Under the pieces are notes generated by a model that saw only the letters and a list, made by a program, of their open reading frames with translations, had not been told where the DNA came from and searched no databases. A program made the translations under genes and the position numbers. From assembly GCA_035516795.1 (NCBI GenBank), contig DATIZX010000095.1:1-52114 (forward strand): a stretch of 52,114 bases of DNA. Direction: 5' to 3'. The first letter of the stretch is position 1; each line of letters opens with the position of its first letter. Below, piece after piece: positions 40,925-49,746 of this stretch. Source of the stretch: DATJBF01 sp035516795 (GTDB taxonomy: Bacteria > Verrucomicrobiota > Verrucomicrobiia > Palsa-1439).

Positions 40925-40956
40925 GAGATTGATAATCATTTTCTGAAATGTATCCT
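40925..40956 (+). promoter_or_regulatory. Fur box overlapping the protease promoter
   Basis: The 19 bases at 40925-40943 (GAGATTGATAATCATTTTC) match the classic Fur box GATAATGATAATCATTATC at 16 positions. It overlaps TTGATA (40929-40934), which with a 16-nt spacer and TATCCT (40951-40956) forms a promoter. The start codon is 8 nt after the -10. Confidence 0.65.
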
Positions 40957-40964
40957 CAGATCCC

Positions 40965-42068
40965 GTGAAGATCGCCGCCCACCGTGTTTTTGCCGTCGCC
41001 CTGATTTTCTGCGGCCTGCTCGCGAGTCGGGCCGATACGGCTTACGATCATCAGGTCGCCCAAGAGCGACCGATCCAATTAGGCACGTCGGGCGGTAACT
41101 TCAAAGACCGATCGAGACACTATTGCTGTAGCGGGACATTGGGCGCGTTGGTCCAGGATCAAAAGGGGCGACTTTTCATTTTAAGCAACAATCATGTGCT
41201 GGCCAGGACGAATCGCGGACAAAAATATGAGCGGATCTCGCAGCCCGGAGCCATCGACGAAGGCTGCAGGTTGCAGGCGAACGCAGCCGTTGCGAGGCTC
41301 ACGAAGCGAATTCGCATTCGTTTTGGTTCACATGCGCAAAACGTTATGGACGCCGCTATTGCCCGAGTCTTGCACGGTCGGGTCGATCCCGGCGGAAGTA
41401 TTCTGGGAATTGGCATGGTCGAGGCAGGAACGATTGAGCCGTCCGTCGGCTTGGCGGTCAAGAAAAGCGGTCGCACAACTGGAGTGACGCACGGTGTTAT
41501 TTCTGCGGTCGAGGTGAGCATTGAGGTGACCTACAACCGGCGTTGTGGCGTCGGCAGTCGAACGGCTCTCTTCCTGCATCAAATTCGCATCTCGCCAGGT
41601 AATTTCGGGGATTTCGGCCAGGGTGGCGACTCCGGATCGTTGGTCGTGGAAGACACCGACAATTGTCCCCGAGTGGTGGGTCTTCTTTTTGCCGGAGGAG
41701 GGGACGACATATTTGCCAATCCGATTGGCCCGATTCTTTCCGAGTTCAATCTCACCATCGTTGGCTGCGATGGAAGTTCCAACTTGTCCAGTACCGCATT
41801 TGCGTCGGCGGCGCCTTTGCAGCGGGGCGGAATGGCGTCATCGAAATTCCTAGCGTGCAAGGCGGTCAAGGAAGCCGCCGAAAGCACGCTGCTGAGTGTT
41901 CCGGGCGTGGTCGGTACGGGCGTTGGGCTCAGCGATTCCGCATCGGGAGGCGCCGCAGTGGAAGTTTACACCACCGAAGACCCGGCTGAGATTCGGAAGA
42001 GACTCCCGGCCGTTCTGAACTCGGCTCCTCTCAAGATCATCAGGACCGGCACGATTCACGCCTTATGA
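40965..42068 (+). CDS. Exported trypsin-like serine protease
   Basis: Begins with GTG and a signal peptide (KIAAHRVFAVALIFCGLLASRA). The 367-residue chain shows a chymotrypsin-fold triad: His in LSNNHVLAR, Asp in MDAAIARV and Ser in FGQGGDSGSLVV; the SSGTLG-like CSGTLGALVQD strand precedes the His. The region after residue ~270 holds a separate small domain (LLSVPGVVGTGVGLSDS). It resembles the HtrA/S1-like 'NHVL' proteases found singly in bacteria, without a PDZ domain. A Fur box at its promoter implies induction under iron limitation, an unusual property for such a protease. Confidence 0.78.
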   Translation: MKIAAHRVFAVALIFCGLLASRADTAYDHQVAQERPIQLGTSGGNFKDRSRHYCCSGTLGALVQDQKGRLFILSNNHVLARTNRGQKYERISQPGAIDEGCRLQANAAVARLTKRIRIRFGSHAQNVMDAAIARVLHGRVDPGGSILGIGMVEAGTIEPSVGLAVKKSGRTTGVTHGVISAVEVSIEVTYNRRCGVGSRTALFLHQIRISPGNFGDFGQGGDSGSLVVEDTDNCPRVVGLLFAGGGDDIFANPIGPILSEFNLTIVGCDGSSNLSSTAFASAAPLQRGGMASSKFLACKAVKEAAESTLLSVPGVVGTGVGLSDSASGGAAVEVYTTEDPAEIRKRLPAVLNSAPLKIIRTGTIHAL

Positions 42069-42182
42069 TTGCAGACGGTGGCGATAATTCGCGGCGGAGG
42101 GTGACTCCAGAACCCACTGCGGTGCGCACTCGCTGAGTGTCCCCATTCTGGTTCGTCCCTCAATATCCCAGCGCAATTTGCA

Positions 42183-42211
42183 TTGATTGGCGGCTCAGTT
42201 GGCGGTATAAA
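42183..42211 (+). promoter_or_regulatory. Promoter of ilvB
   Basis: TTGATT (42183-42188), a 17-nt spacer and TATAAA (42206-42211). The ATG at 42261 follows 49 nt later with GGAAGGGG at 42244-42251. No leader peptide or T-box is evident. Confidence 0.55.
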
Positions 42212-42260
42212 TCCCTCGGTCGGCAAGACGCCCATATGTCCCTGGAAGGGGTAAATTTCC

Positions 42261-44123
42261 ATGAATAAACAAGCAAACGCCACGGCCAAGAGTCGTGCGA
42301 AGACCGAAGTGCCCACAGTCGAAGTTGGCAGCGAACAATCTCCCCTGATGCGAGGAGCGGACATCGTCGTCAAATGTCTGGAGCGGGAAGGTGTGGAGGC
42401 TGTGTTCGCATACCCCGGCGGCGCCAGCATGGAGTTGCATCAATCGCTGACCCGCTCCAAGAGCATTCGCACGATTCTGCCCCGCCACGAACAGGGCGGG
42501 GCGTTCGCCGCTGGTGGTTACGCCCGCGCCAGCGGGAAAACGGGTGTCGCCATTGCGACCAGTGGCCCCGGCGCCACCAATCTTGTCACAGGCGTGGCCG
42601 ACGCGTTCATGGATTCCGTGCCGATTGTTCTGATTACCGGCCAGGTCCCGCGAGCCATGATCGGCAAAGGCGCGTTTCAGGAAACGGATGTCTTTGGGTT
42701 GACGGTTCCCATCGTCAAGCACAGTTACCTCATTATGAATGTGGAAGATATCCCGCGCGTCTTCAAAGAGGCTTTCTACATTGCCAGCACCGGCCGCCCG
42801 GGCCCTGTGTGGATCGATATTCCCAAGGACGTCCAGCAGAGCAACTGCAAGCCGGTGTTCCCAGAAAAGGCCAACCTGCGCGGCTATAATCCGGACAAGC
42901 GGATCAGCGACATTGCCGTCAATGAAATCGCCGGCCTGATTGAGAAGAGCGAACGACCAGTCATTTATTGCGGCGGCGGCATCATCTCCGCCAATGCGGG
43001 CCCCGAATTGGTCGAGTTCGCCGAAAAGACCAACATCCCCGTGGCGACCACGCTCATGGGCATCGGTGCGATTCCTGCCGAACACAGGTTGTCGCTGCGC
43101 TGGCTGGGCATGCACGGCACGGTGTACGCCAATTACGCAGTTGATCAATCCGATTTGTTACTGGCGCTCGGGGTGCGTTTTGACGACCGCGTGACCGGCA
43201 AGGTCAGTGAGTTCGCCAAGCACGGCACTATTGTCCATATCGACATCGACCCCAGCGAGATTAACAAGAACAAGGTCGCCCACCTGCCTGTCGTCAGCGA
43301 CATCAAGTACGCCTTGCAGCAACTCAACAAAGCCGTCAAAGGCAAACAATTCGAAGCGTGGCACAAACGAGTCGACGAATGGAAGAAGCGATTCCCCTTC
43401 CGTTATCACGTCACCGAAGAAGTCTTGAAGTCGCAATATGTCCGCGAATTTTTGCACGGCAAGACCGACGAAATCATCATGCCGCAGTACGCGATCGAGT
43501 TGCTCGACGAACTGACTCATGGGGAAGCGATCGTCACCACGGGCGTTGGCCAGCATCAGATGTGGGCCGGACAGTATTACAAGTGCAAGTATCCGCGCTC
43601 GTTTCTCACCTCGGCCGGACTTGGGGCGATGGGTTGTGGTTATCCGACCGCGATGGGCGCCAAGGTAGCGTTTCCGGACAAGCAGGTAGTGGACATTGAC
43701 GGCGATGGATCGTTCTTGATGAATATTCAGGAACTGGCAACGGCCCACATTGAACGTATCGCCGCCAAAGCTTTGGTGCTCAATAACCAGCATCTCGGCA
43801 TGGTCGTGCAATGGGAGGACCGTTTCTACCAGTCGAACCGCGGCCATACCTATCTCGGCGACCCGCAAAACCCGCACAAGGTCTACCCCGACTACGTCAC
43901 CGTCGCCAAGGGATTCAATGTTCCAGCAGAGCGCGTCGTACGCAAGAGCGAACTGCGAGCAGCGATGGAGCGCATGCTGGCGTCGAAAGAGCCCTATGTC
44001 CTCGACGTTATCGTTCCGTACACCGAGCACGTATTGCCGATGATCCCCGCGGGCAAGACGGTCCACGAGATCATCATCGACCAGGACGCCAAACCGGGCC
44101 TCGGCACGAACCTCGGGCTGTGA
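42261..44123 (+). CDS. ilvB: Acetolactate synthase, large subunit
   Basis: A ThDP/FAD-dependent enzyme making acetolactate or acetohydroxybutyrate for valine, leucine and isoleucine. The 620-residue protein has a ~30-residue extra leader, then VFAYPGGASMELHQ, the catalytic Glu in RHEQGGAFAAGGYAR, GVAIATSGPGATNLVTGVADA, and the ThDP-binding DIDGDGSFLMNIQELAT...LNNQHLGMVVQWEDRFY. The pattern is that of the biosynthetic form. The small regulatory subunit gene ilvN does not follow, contrary to the usual arrangement; it must be elsewhere. Confidence 0.94.
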   Translation: MNKQANATAKSRAKTEVPTVEVGSEQSPLMRGADIVVKCLEREGVEAVFAYPGGASMELHQSLTRSKSIRTILPRHEQGGAFAAGGYARASGKTGVAIATSGPGATNLVTGVADAFMDSVPIVLITGQVPRAMIGKGAFQETDVFGLTVPIVKHSYLIMNVEDIPRVFKEAFYIASTGRPGPVWIDIPKDVQQSNCKPVFPEKANLRGYNPDKRISDIAVNEIAGLIEKSERPVIYCGGGIISANAGPELVEFAEKTNIPVATTLMGIGAIPAEHRLSLRWLGMHGTVYANYAVDQSDLLLALGVRFDDRVTGKVSEFAKHGTIVHIDIDPSEINKNKVAHLPVVSDIKYALQQLNKAVKGKQFEAWHKRVDEWKKRFPFRYHVTEEVLKSQYVREFLHGKTDEIIMPQYAIELLDELTHGEAIVTTGVGQHQMWAGQYYKCKYPRSFLTSAGLGAMGCGYPTAMGAKVAFPDKQVVDIDGDGSFLMNIQELATAHIERIAAKALVLNNQHLGMVVQWEDRFYQSNRGHTYLGDPQNPHKVYPDYVTVAKGFNVPAERVVRKSELRAAMERMLASKEPYVLDVIVPYTEHVLPMIPAGKTVHEIIIDQDAKPGLGTNLGL

Positions 44124-44178
44124 TCGCCGAATTGCCGCGCTGATCGAACTTTCACTCGCCGCAATCGTTCGGTGTCGT

Positions 44179-44192
44179 TACAATTCGCCGCG
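44179..44192 (+). promoter_or_regulatory. -10 element directly before the first tandem GT39 gene
   Basis: TACAAT (44179-44184) ends 8 nt before ATG 44193. No good -35 is seen. The same TACAAT plus 8 nt precedes the second paralogue at 45983-45996. Confidence 0.4.
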
Positions 44193-45944
44193 ATGAATCG
44201 CCCTTGGATTCGCCTCGCGCTGGTACTGGTACTTTTTGCCGCCACTTTCCTTGCTCTGACGGTGGGCTGTTATCAGCGCGAATCGGCAACCGTGGACGAA
44301 CCGCAACATCTGGTAGCGGGCTACATCGCCTGGAAACTGCACGATTACCGCGTGGCTCCCGAGCATCCGCCCTTGTTACGGATGTGGGCCGCCTTGCCTC
44401 TGTTGGTGAGTCGCGACATCAAATTGGCGACCGATAGTCCGTATTGGCTGAAAGGTGACCAGTGGCGTTTCTGTCGTGAATTCTTTTTCCAGGATAACGA
44501 CGCCGATCGATTGTTATTCCGCGCGCGCTTCATGATTGCGCTGCTTGGAGTGCTGCTGGGGATTCTGGTTTTTAGTTGGGCTCTGGAATTATTCGGGTTT
44601 TGGCCCGCGACAATCGTTCTCGGATTGTATTGCGTCGAGCCGAATCTGGTGGCTCACTCTGGTCTCGTGACCACCGACTTGGGTGCCGCTTGTTTCATTT
44701 TCGGCGCGGTTTATTTCGCGTGGCGGTGCGCCCGCAACCTCAGCCTTGGCAACCTAGTTGGACTCACCGTATTTTTTGTACTGGCACAGGTGAGCAAATA
44801 TTCGGCGCTGTTGTTGGCGCCAATTCTTCTCGGACTTTTCTTCGTGCGGGCCTTGAGTCCTACGCCATGGCCCGCAGGCAAAGCGAAGGGGATTACGACG
44901 CGGACCTCCAAGACCCTTGCGGCACTTTTGCTCATCAGCGGTTTGGTGCTCCTCTCGTACGGAGCGTTATGGGCTGTTTATGACTTCCGTTATGCGCCGA
45001 CACCGGCAGGGGTGCAGCAGGCCGAGTTTGTGATGACCGAGGGTGCTACGCACGAACTACCACGTTTGACCGGTCTGATGCAATGGATCGATACGCATCA
45101 TCTGCTGCCGAACGCATGTGCGAGAGGGCTGGCCTCGATTGCCGTGAATGCGGAACAGCGACCGGCGTATCTCCTGGGAGAAACAAGCAACAGGGGCTGG
45201 TGGTATTACTTTCCGTTGGCTTTCATCATCAAAACGCCAATTGCGCTTTTGGTGATGGCGTCTATCGGTTTGATTCTTTCTTTTGCGCACTGGAAGCAGA
45301 AGTGGCCCGACATCATATTCATCGTGGCTCCGCCCGCAGTTTACTTCGTGACAGCCATGGCCGGCCATTTGAACATTGGACTTCGCCACATTCTGCCGGT
45401 GTATCCATTTGCGCTCCTGCTGGCGGGTTGGACTATCAGCGCGCTGTTGCCAGGAATTTCAGTCGGCACGAGGACCAGTTGGCGCAGTGTGGCGCTGGCT
45501 GGTCTGTGCTGTATGCAGCTCGTAGAATTCGCCGCGGTATACCCGCATTGCCTGGCATTCTTCAATTTTAGCATTGGTGGGCCAAGACATGGCGCGGAAT
45601 ATCTCGTGGACTCGAATCTGGATTGGGGCCAGGACTTGAAGTCACTGAAGCAATGGATGACCGAACATCAGGTTCACCACATCAACCTCTGCTATTTCGG
45701 GGTCGCGGCTCCATCTTACTACGGCATTGACTACACTCCGTTGCCGGGTTCGCCCTATTACGATCCGAAAACAGTCGCCAAGCCGGAACTGCCCGGCTAT
45801 GTGGCCGTGAGCGCCACCAATTTGCGCGGCGCCTATCTCAGCGAGTTCATCAAAAGCCTTTACGCTCCCTTGCAGAATCGAAAACCGGCTGCCGTTCTGG
45901 GATACAGTATCTATGTCTACTGGGTCGAACGCCCGTGGTGGTAA
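44193..45944 (+). CDS. GT39-like polytopic membrane glycosyltransferase, tandem copy 1
   Basis: ATG 44193 begins MNRPWIRLALVLVLFAATFLALTV, a membrane helix; an in-frame GTG at 44172 is an alternative. The 583-residue protein has the acidic pair in ATVDEPQHLVAGY and YRVAPEHPPLLRMWAALPLL, as in ArnT/PMT-type GT-C enzymes, then about ten helices and a soluble C-terminal part with DSNLDWGQDLKSLKQWM. It resembles its downstream neighbour throughout, so the two arose by tandem duplication. Sugar and acceptor unknown; transfer of a lipid-linked sugar to envelope glycan or protein is likely. Confidence 0.8.
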   Translation: MNRPWIRLALVLVLFAATFLALTVGCYQRESATVDEPQHLVAGYIAWKLHDYRVAPEHPPLLRMWAALPLLVSRDIKLATDSPYWLKGDQWRFCREFFFQDNDADRLLFRARFMIALLGVLLGILVFSWALELFGFWPATIVLGLYCVEPNLVAHSGLVTTDLGAACFIFGAVYFAWRCARNLSLGNLVGLTVFFVLAQVSKYSALLLAPILLGLFFVRALSPTPWPAGKAKGITTRTSKTLAALLLISGLVLLSYGALWAVYDFRYAPTPAGVQQAEFVMTEGATHELPRLTGLMQWIDTHHLLPNACARGLASIAVNAEQRPAYLLGETSNRGWWYYFPLAFIIKTPIALLVMASIGLILSFAHWKQKWPDIIFIVAPPAVYFVTAMAGHLNIGLRHILPVYPFALLLAGWTISALLPGISVGTRTSWRSVALAGLCCMQLVEFAAVYPHCLAFFNFSIGGPRHGAEYLVDSNLDWGQDLKSLKQWMTEHQVHHINLCYFGVAAPSYYGIDYTPLPGSPYYDPKTVAKPELPGYVAVSATNLRGAYLSEFIKSLYAPLQNRKPAAVLGYSIYVYWVERPWW

Positions 45945-45982
45945 TCAGCGAGGTTTTGGTGGTCGCCGCGACCGGCGCCCGC

Positions 45983-45996
45983 TACAATCCCCGTTC
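45983..45996 (+). promoter_or_regulatory. -10 element directly before the second tandem GT39 gene
   Basis: TACAAT (45983-45988) followed by 8 nt and ATG 45997, the same arrangement as at 44179. Confidence 0.4.
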
Positions 45997-47760
45997 ATGA
46001 ATCGGCTTTGGGCGCGCACGGCGCTCGTGTTGTGTGTCTTTGCTGCGATCTTCATCACGCTGACCGTCACCAGCTACAGGCGAAAATCGGCAACCTGGGA
46101 CGAACCGCAACATTTGATCGCGGGCTACAACGCGCTCAAATATCACGATTATCGGACCGACCCTGAGCACCCGCCGTTCTTGCGCATGTGGGCCGCTCTG
46201 CCGTTGTTGGCGCAACCGAATATCAAGATGGACGTGAGCGTCATCGATAAGGCCGATCCGATTCTTTGGACGGGCCTGCTGCAGTTCGAGTTTTGCCACG
46301 CTTATCTTTACCTTGTGAACGATGCGGACCGATTGTTGTATGCGGCGCGCTTCATGATAGTGTTACTTGGTGTTTTGCTGGGAATTCTGTTGTTCTGCTG
46401 GGCGCGTGAACTTTTCGGGTTTTGGCCGGCGGCCGTCGTGCTGGGGTTATACCTGATCGCGCCCAACATCCTTGCCCACTCGCGCTTGGTAACGACGGAT
46501 TTCGGCGTCGCCTGCTTTGCCTTTGGCGCGGTTTACTTTCTTTGGAGATCCGCTAAAAACCTCAATGCTGCGAATCTCTGTGGGTTAATTGGATTCTTTA
46601 CACTGGCGCAGGTGAGCAAGTTCTCGGCACTGCTTCTTGGCCCGATAGTTTTTGTGCTCCTGATCGTGCGCATTTGTCGGCGCGAACCCTGGCAAGTCGA
46701 CCTCGGCAAACGCCGAGAGTTGACGAGCACGGGCCGTAAGACCGTGGCCGCGTTGGCGATCCTTGTTGCCCTCACACTCGTGCCCTGGCTGGCTCTCTGG
46801 GCAAGCTATGATTTTCGGTTTTTGCCGTCCGCATCCCCCACCTGGAAATTGAATTCGTGTGCCGATCCGATGATGCAACCCCGCGCGCCGGGCCTGGCTC
46901 GGATCATAAGCTGGGCAGACGACCATCACTTGTTACCCAATGCGTACCTCCAAGGTTTGTTCCTGACACAAGCGAAAGCAGAACAACGCGGCGAATATCT
47001 GGCCGGCCAATACAGCACGCACGGCTGGTGGTACTTCTTCCCATTCGCTTTCCTGATCAAGACGCCCGAGTCTGTGATCGTGTTGTTCCTTGCTGGCGTC
47101 TGCCTCTGTGCGGTGCATCGTTCGAATTTTCTTCACGACGATATCTTTGCTCTGGTTCCGATCGCGATCTTTTTGGCAGCCGCGATGACAGCCCATTTGA
47201 ACATCGGCCTGCGACATATTCTGCCCATTTACCCGTTCGTGCTTTTGATCGCTGGCAAAACGGTTGTGGCTCTGTGGAATGCCAAATCGCGCTTGTTTGG
47301 CGGGTTGCTCGCCGCTCTGTGCTTGTTCGCGGTTGTCGAATCCGTATCAATCTATCCGGATTACCTCGCCTTCTTTAATCAGTTGATCGGCGGGCCGCGC
47401 AATGGTCAGAAATATCTTGTAGATTCAAACTTGGATTGGGGTCAGGACCTGAAGGGACTGAAATTCTGGATGGATCAGAACGACCTGAAGCAGATCAACT
47501 TGAGCTATTTCGGCACGGCCGACCCCGCCTATTACAAAATCAATTGCACTTATCTGCCGGGCTCGCCCCTTTTCGCGTTACAGCAAACTAAAATGCCCAA
47601 TCTGCCGGGGTTCGTGGCCGTCAGCGCGACCAACTTGCGCGGCGTGTACTTTGCGGACAATTGGCGGAACTTTTACTGGCCGCTGTTGAAAAGGAAACCA
47701 GAAGGAGTAATCGGATATTCGATCTACGTGTATTGGGTAGAACAGCCATGGTGGAAGTAA
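45997..47760 (+). CDS. GT39-like polytopic membrane glycosyltransferase, tandem copy 2
   Basis: ATG 45997 gives MNRLWARTALVLCVFAAIFITLTV, parallel to copy 1. The 587-residue protein keeps the key motifs TWDEPQHLIAGYNALKYHDY and DPEHPPFLRMWAALPLL, LVTTDFGVACFAFGAVYFLW and the C-terminal DSNLDWGQDLKGLKFWMD. It differs from copy 1 in the loop after the first helices (IKMDVSVIDKADPILWTG) and in the middle region, so donor or acceptor may have diverged. It lies 52 bp after copy 1, with its own -10-like element. Confidence 0.8.
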   Translation: MNRLWARTALVLCVFAAIFITLTVTSYRRKSATWDEPQHLIAGYNALKYHDYRTDPEHPPFLRMWAALPLLAQPNIKMDVSVIDKADPILWTGLLQFEFCHAYLYLVNDADRLLYAARFMIVLLGVLLGILLFCWARELFGFWPAAVVLGLYLIAPNILAHSRLVTTDFGVACFAFGAVYFLWRSAKNLNAANLCGLIGFFTLAQVSKFSALLLGPIVFVLLIVRICRREPWQVDLGKRRELTSTGRKTVAALAILVALTLVPWLALWASYDFRFLPSASPTWKLNSCADPMMQPRAPGLARIISWADDHHLLPNAYLQGLFLTQAKAEQRGEYLAGQYSTHGWWYFFPFAFLIKTPESVIVLFLAGVCLCAVHRSNFLHDDIFALVPIAIFLAAAMTAHLNIGLRHILPIYPFVLLIAGKTVVALWNAKSRLFGGLLAALCLFAVVESVSIYPDYLAFFNQLIGGPRNGQKYLVDSNLDWGQDLKGLKFWMDQNDLKQINLSYFGTADPAYYKINCTYLPGSPLFALQQTKMPNLPGFVAVSATNLRGVYFADNWRNFYWPLLKRKPEGVIGYSIYVYWVEQPWWK

Positions 47761-47789
47761 CACCAGGCAGATTGTAGCCGTTTCAGCTC

Positions 47790-48716
47790 ATGGAAGGACG
47801 AAGCTACGCGATTATCGGCACCGGCGCCCTGGGAGGATTTTACGGCGCCCGGCTGCAGCGCGCGGGCTGCGAAGTGCATTTTCTGTTGCATAGCGACTAT
47901 GACTATGTACACGAACACGGCCTTGTGTGCGAATCGAAGGATGGCGATTTCTCGCTGCCGAAGGTTCACGCGTATCGTGACGCTAAGGATATGCCGCGTT
48001 GCGATGTGGTTTGCGTTTGCCTGAAGGCGACGCAAAACCATCTGCTACCAAAACTTATTCCGCCCGTGGTCAAGGAAAACGGCGCGGTAGTGCTGATGCA
48101 AAATGGACTTGGCGTCGAAGACGAAATCGCAAAAATCGTCGGTGCGGTGCGGGTAATGGGTGGGTTATGTTTCCTGTGTTCGAACAAAATCGGCCCCGGC
48201 CACATCCGCCATCTTGATTACGGCATGGTGACGCTGGGCGAATTTGCAGAGCGTGGAGTCAGCGACAGGATGCGATTGATCGGGAGCGATTTTGAGCGGG
48301 CCGGCATTCCTGTCCAACTTGCCGAAGATTTGATGGTTGCCCGCTGGCAAAAACTGGTCTGGAATATTCCCTACAATGGCTTGTCCGTCATTCTCAACGC
48401 CAATACCGATGCGCTGATGGCAGACCAGCACACACGCCATCTTGTCGAGCAGATCATGCGGGAAACTGTAACCGACGCGACTGCTGTGGGCGTCACGATG
48501 GAACCCGGGTTCGTCGAAAAGATGCTGGAATACACCGACAAAATGAAACCGTATCGTACCAGCATGAAGATCGACTTTGACGAGCATCGTCCGATGGAAG
48601 TGGAGGCGATCTTCGGCAATCCCTTGCGCGCCGCGCGTCAAGCTGGTGCGAGATCACCGTTAATCGGGATGCTCTACGCGCAATTGAAATTTATCGATCG
48701 CCAAGAACTGCCCTAA
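47790..48716 (+). CDS. panE: 2-dehydropantoate 2-reductase (ketopantoate reductase family)
   Basis: A 308-residue NADPH-dependent enzyme of pantothenate synthesis. The N-terminal Rossmann motif is YAIIGTGALGGFYGARL; LKATQNHLLPKL and VLMQNGLGVEDEIA carry the conserved Asn; WQKLVWNIPYNGLSVILN has the catalytic Lys and Asn; DFDEHRPMEVEAIFGNPLRAA ends with the typical Glu-rich signature. No pan genes are next to it. Family members that reduce other 2-oxo acids exist, so the assignment to pantothenate is probable, not certain. Confidence 0.88.
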   Translation: MEGRSYAIIGTGALGGFYGARLQRAGCEVHFLLHSDYDYVHEHGLVCESKDGDFSLPKVHAYRDAKDMPRCDVVCVCLKATQNHLLPKLIPPVVKENGAVVLMQNGLGVEDEIAKIVGAVRVMGGLCFLCSNKIGPGHIRHLDYGMVTLGEFAERGVSDRMRLIGSDFERAGIPVQLAEDLMVARWQKLVWNIPYNGLSVILNANTDALMADQHTRHLVEQIMRETVTDATAVGVTMEPGFVEKMLEYTDKMKPYRTSMKIDFDEHRPMEVEAIFGNPLRAARQAGARSPLIGMLYAQLKFIDRQELP

Positions 48717-48778
48717 TTGGGTAACCGGCGGGCGGATCTTTCTGATGGCATTGACTGAAATACATGTTTGCCCATCGC

Positions 48779-49075
48779 TCATTTGGGATGATGTTCCATC
48801 TTTGGAGGGGAGACTGTGTTCGTTATGCTCACATTCAAATATACAATCTCAGGCCGAGTCCCGCGGAAAACTGTAACCGACTTTTTCCGATTCCCAAGGT
48901 CCCTCGCATTATCGATTGCTATCAAAGGCATGGCACGCCAAACATTGGCATTCCTAACTTCAGGCTTATGGAGCCAATAATTCGTACCCTGAAATGCGTG
49001 AACCTGCGTCATTCCCCGAGGCGCTGTTACCAGCATCAGCGTGAAGATGCACGCGATCCTTTTGAACTTCTCCAT
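48779..49075 (-). CDS. Small putative exported protein, unknown
   Basis: From ATG 49075 the 98-residue frame begins with a signal-peptide-like segment (MEKFKRIACIFTLMLVTAPRGMTQVHA) and continues GTNYWLHKPEVRNANVWRAMPLIAIDN and VTVFRGTRPEIVYLNVSITN. There is no strong ribosome site and no recognised family. The N-terminal segment argues for a real gene; otherwise the region 48717-49188 would be empty. Confidence 0.4.
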   Translation of the reverse strand: MEKFKRIACIFTLMLVTAPRGMTQVHAFQGTNYWLHKPEVRNANVWRAMPLIAIDNARDLGNRKKSVTVFRGTRPEIVYLNVSITNTVSPPKMEHHPK

Positions 49076-49188
49076 AATATCCACTCTTGAGTGCACAGAC
49101 CAAAGCCTCAATCTCGGATTATGAAGCCCTTGTTGGTTCGAGGCAAGTCTGAGAGGCAGGAAAGCCAATCGTTTGCTGGAGCTACTCC

Positions 49189-49746
49189 CTATGAACTCTG
49201 CCAGCGCTTGACGAGCTTCTGCTCAATCGCGAGATGATCGAGCACGCGGGCGATGATGGTGTCCACCAATTCCGTGATCGTCTTGGGCTTCCCGTAGAAC
49301 GACGGGCTGGCGGGAATGATGGTCGCACCCGCTTCCGTCAATGTCACCATGTTTCGGAGATGGATCAGGTTGTAAGGTGCTTCGCGAGGAACGAGGATGA
49401 GTTTTCGGCGCTCCTTGAGAAACACGTCTGCCGCGCGTGCCACAGTGCTGTCGGAGGTGCCGTGGGCGACACGCCCGATCGTTCCCATCGACGCGGGAAT
49501 CACCACCATCGCATCGAACTTCGCCGAGCCGCTCACGAACGGCACAAACATCGAATCGTTCTCGTCATACTGAATCACTCGCGGGTCCAACTTTAGTTCA
49601 CCCTTCGGCAGCTCAAGCCCGGCCACCTCCCGCGCGTGTTTGGTGGAGACGAAATGAATCTCGTGAGCTTGCGGGTCGAGATTGTCGAGCAACCGCTGCG
49701 TGTAAATCGCGCCACTGGCGCCAGTCATGGCAATGACAAGTTTCAT
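49189..49746 (-). CDS. ubiX: Flavin prenyltransferase
   Basis: The 185-residue protein attaches a dimethylallyl group to FMN to make prenyl-FMN, the cofactor of UbiD decarboxylases. Motifs: IAMTGASGAIYTQRLLDNL, VVIPASMGTIGRVAHGTSDSTVARAADVFLKERRKLILVPREAPYNLIHLRNM, which holds the phosphate- and FMN-binding residues (SMGT, RE). The start overlaps the stop of the S23-type gene (ATGA) and lies next to a repeat. No ubiD in the window. Confidence 0.93.
   Translation of the reverse strand: MKLVIAMTGASGAIYTQRLLDNLDPQAHEIHFVSTKHAREVAGLELPKGELKLDPRVIQYDENDSMFVPFVSGSAKFDAMVVIPASMGTIGRVAHGTSDSTVARAADVFLKERRKLILVPREAPYNLIHLRNMVTLTEAGATIIPASPSFYGKPKTITELVDTIIARVLDHLAIEQKLVKRWQSS

Noticed and set aside
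42195..44066. Long antisense frames (317 and 302 codons) across ilvB.
   Set aside because: ilvB is unambiguous in the other strand; the antisense products are His/Arg-rich shadow proteins.
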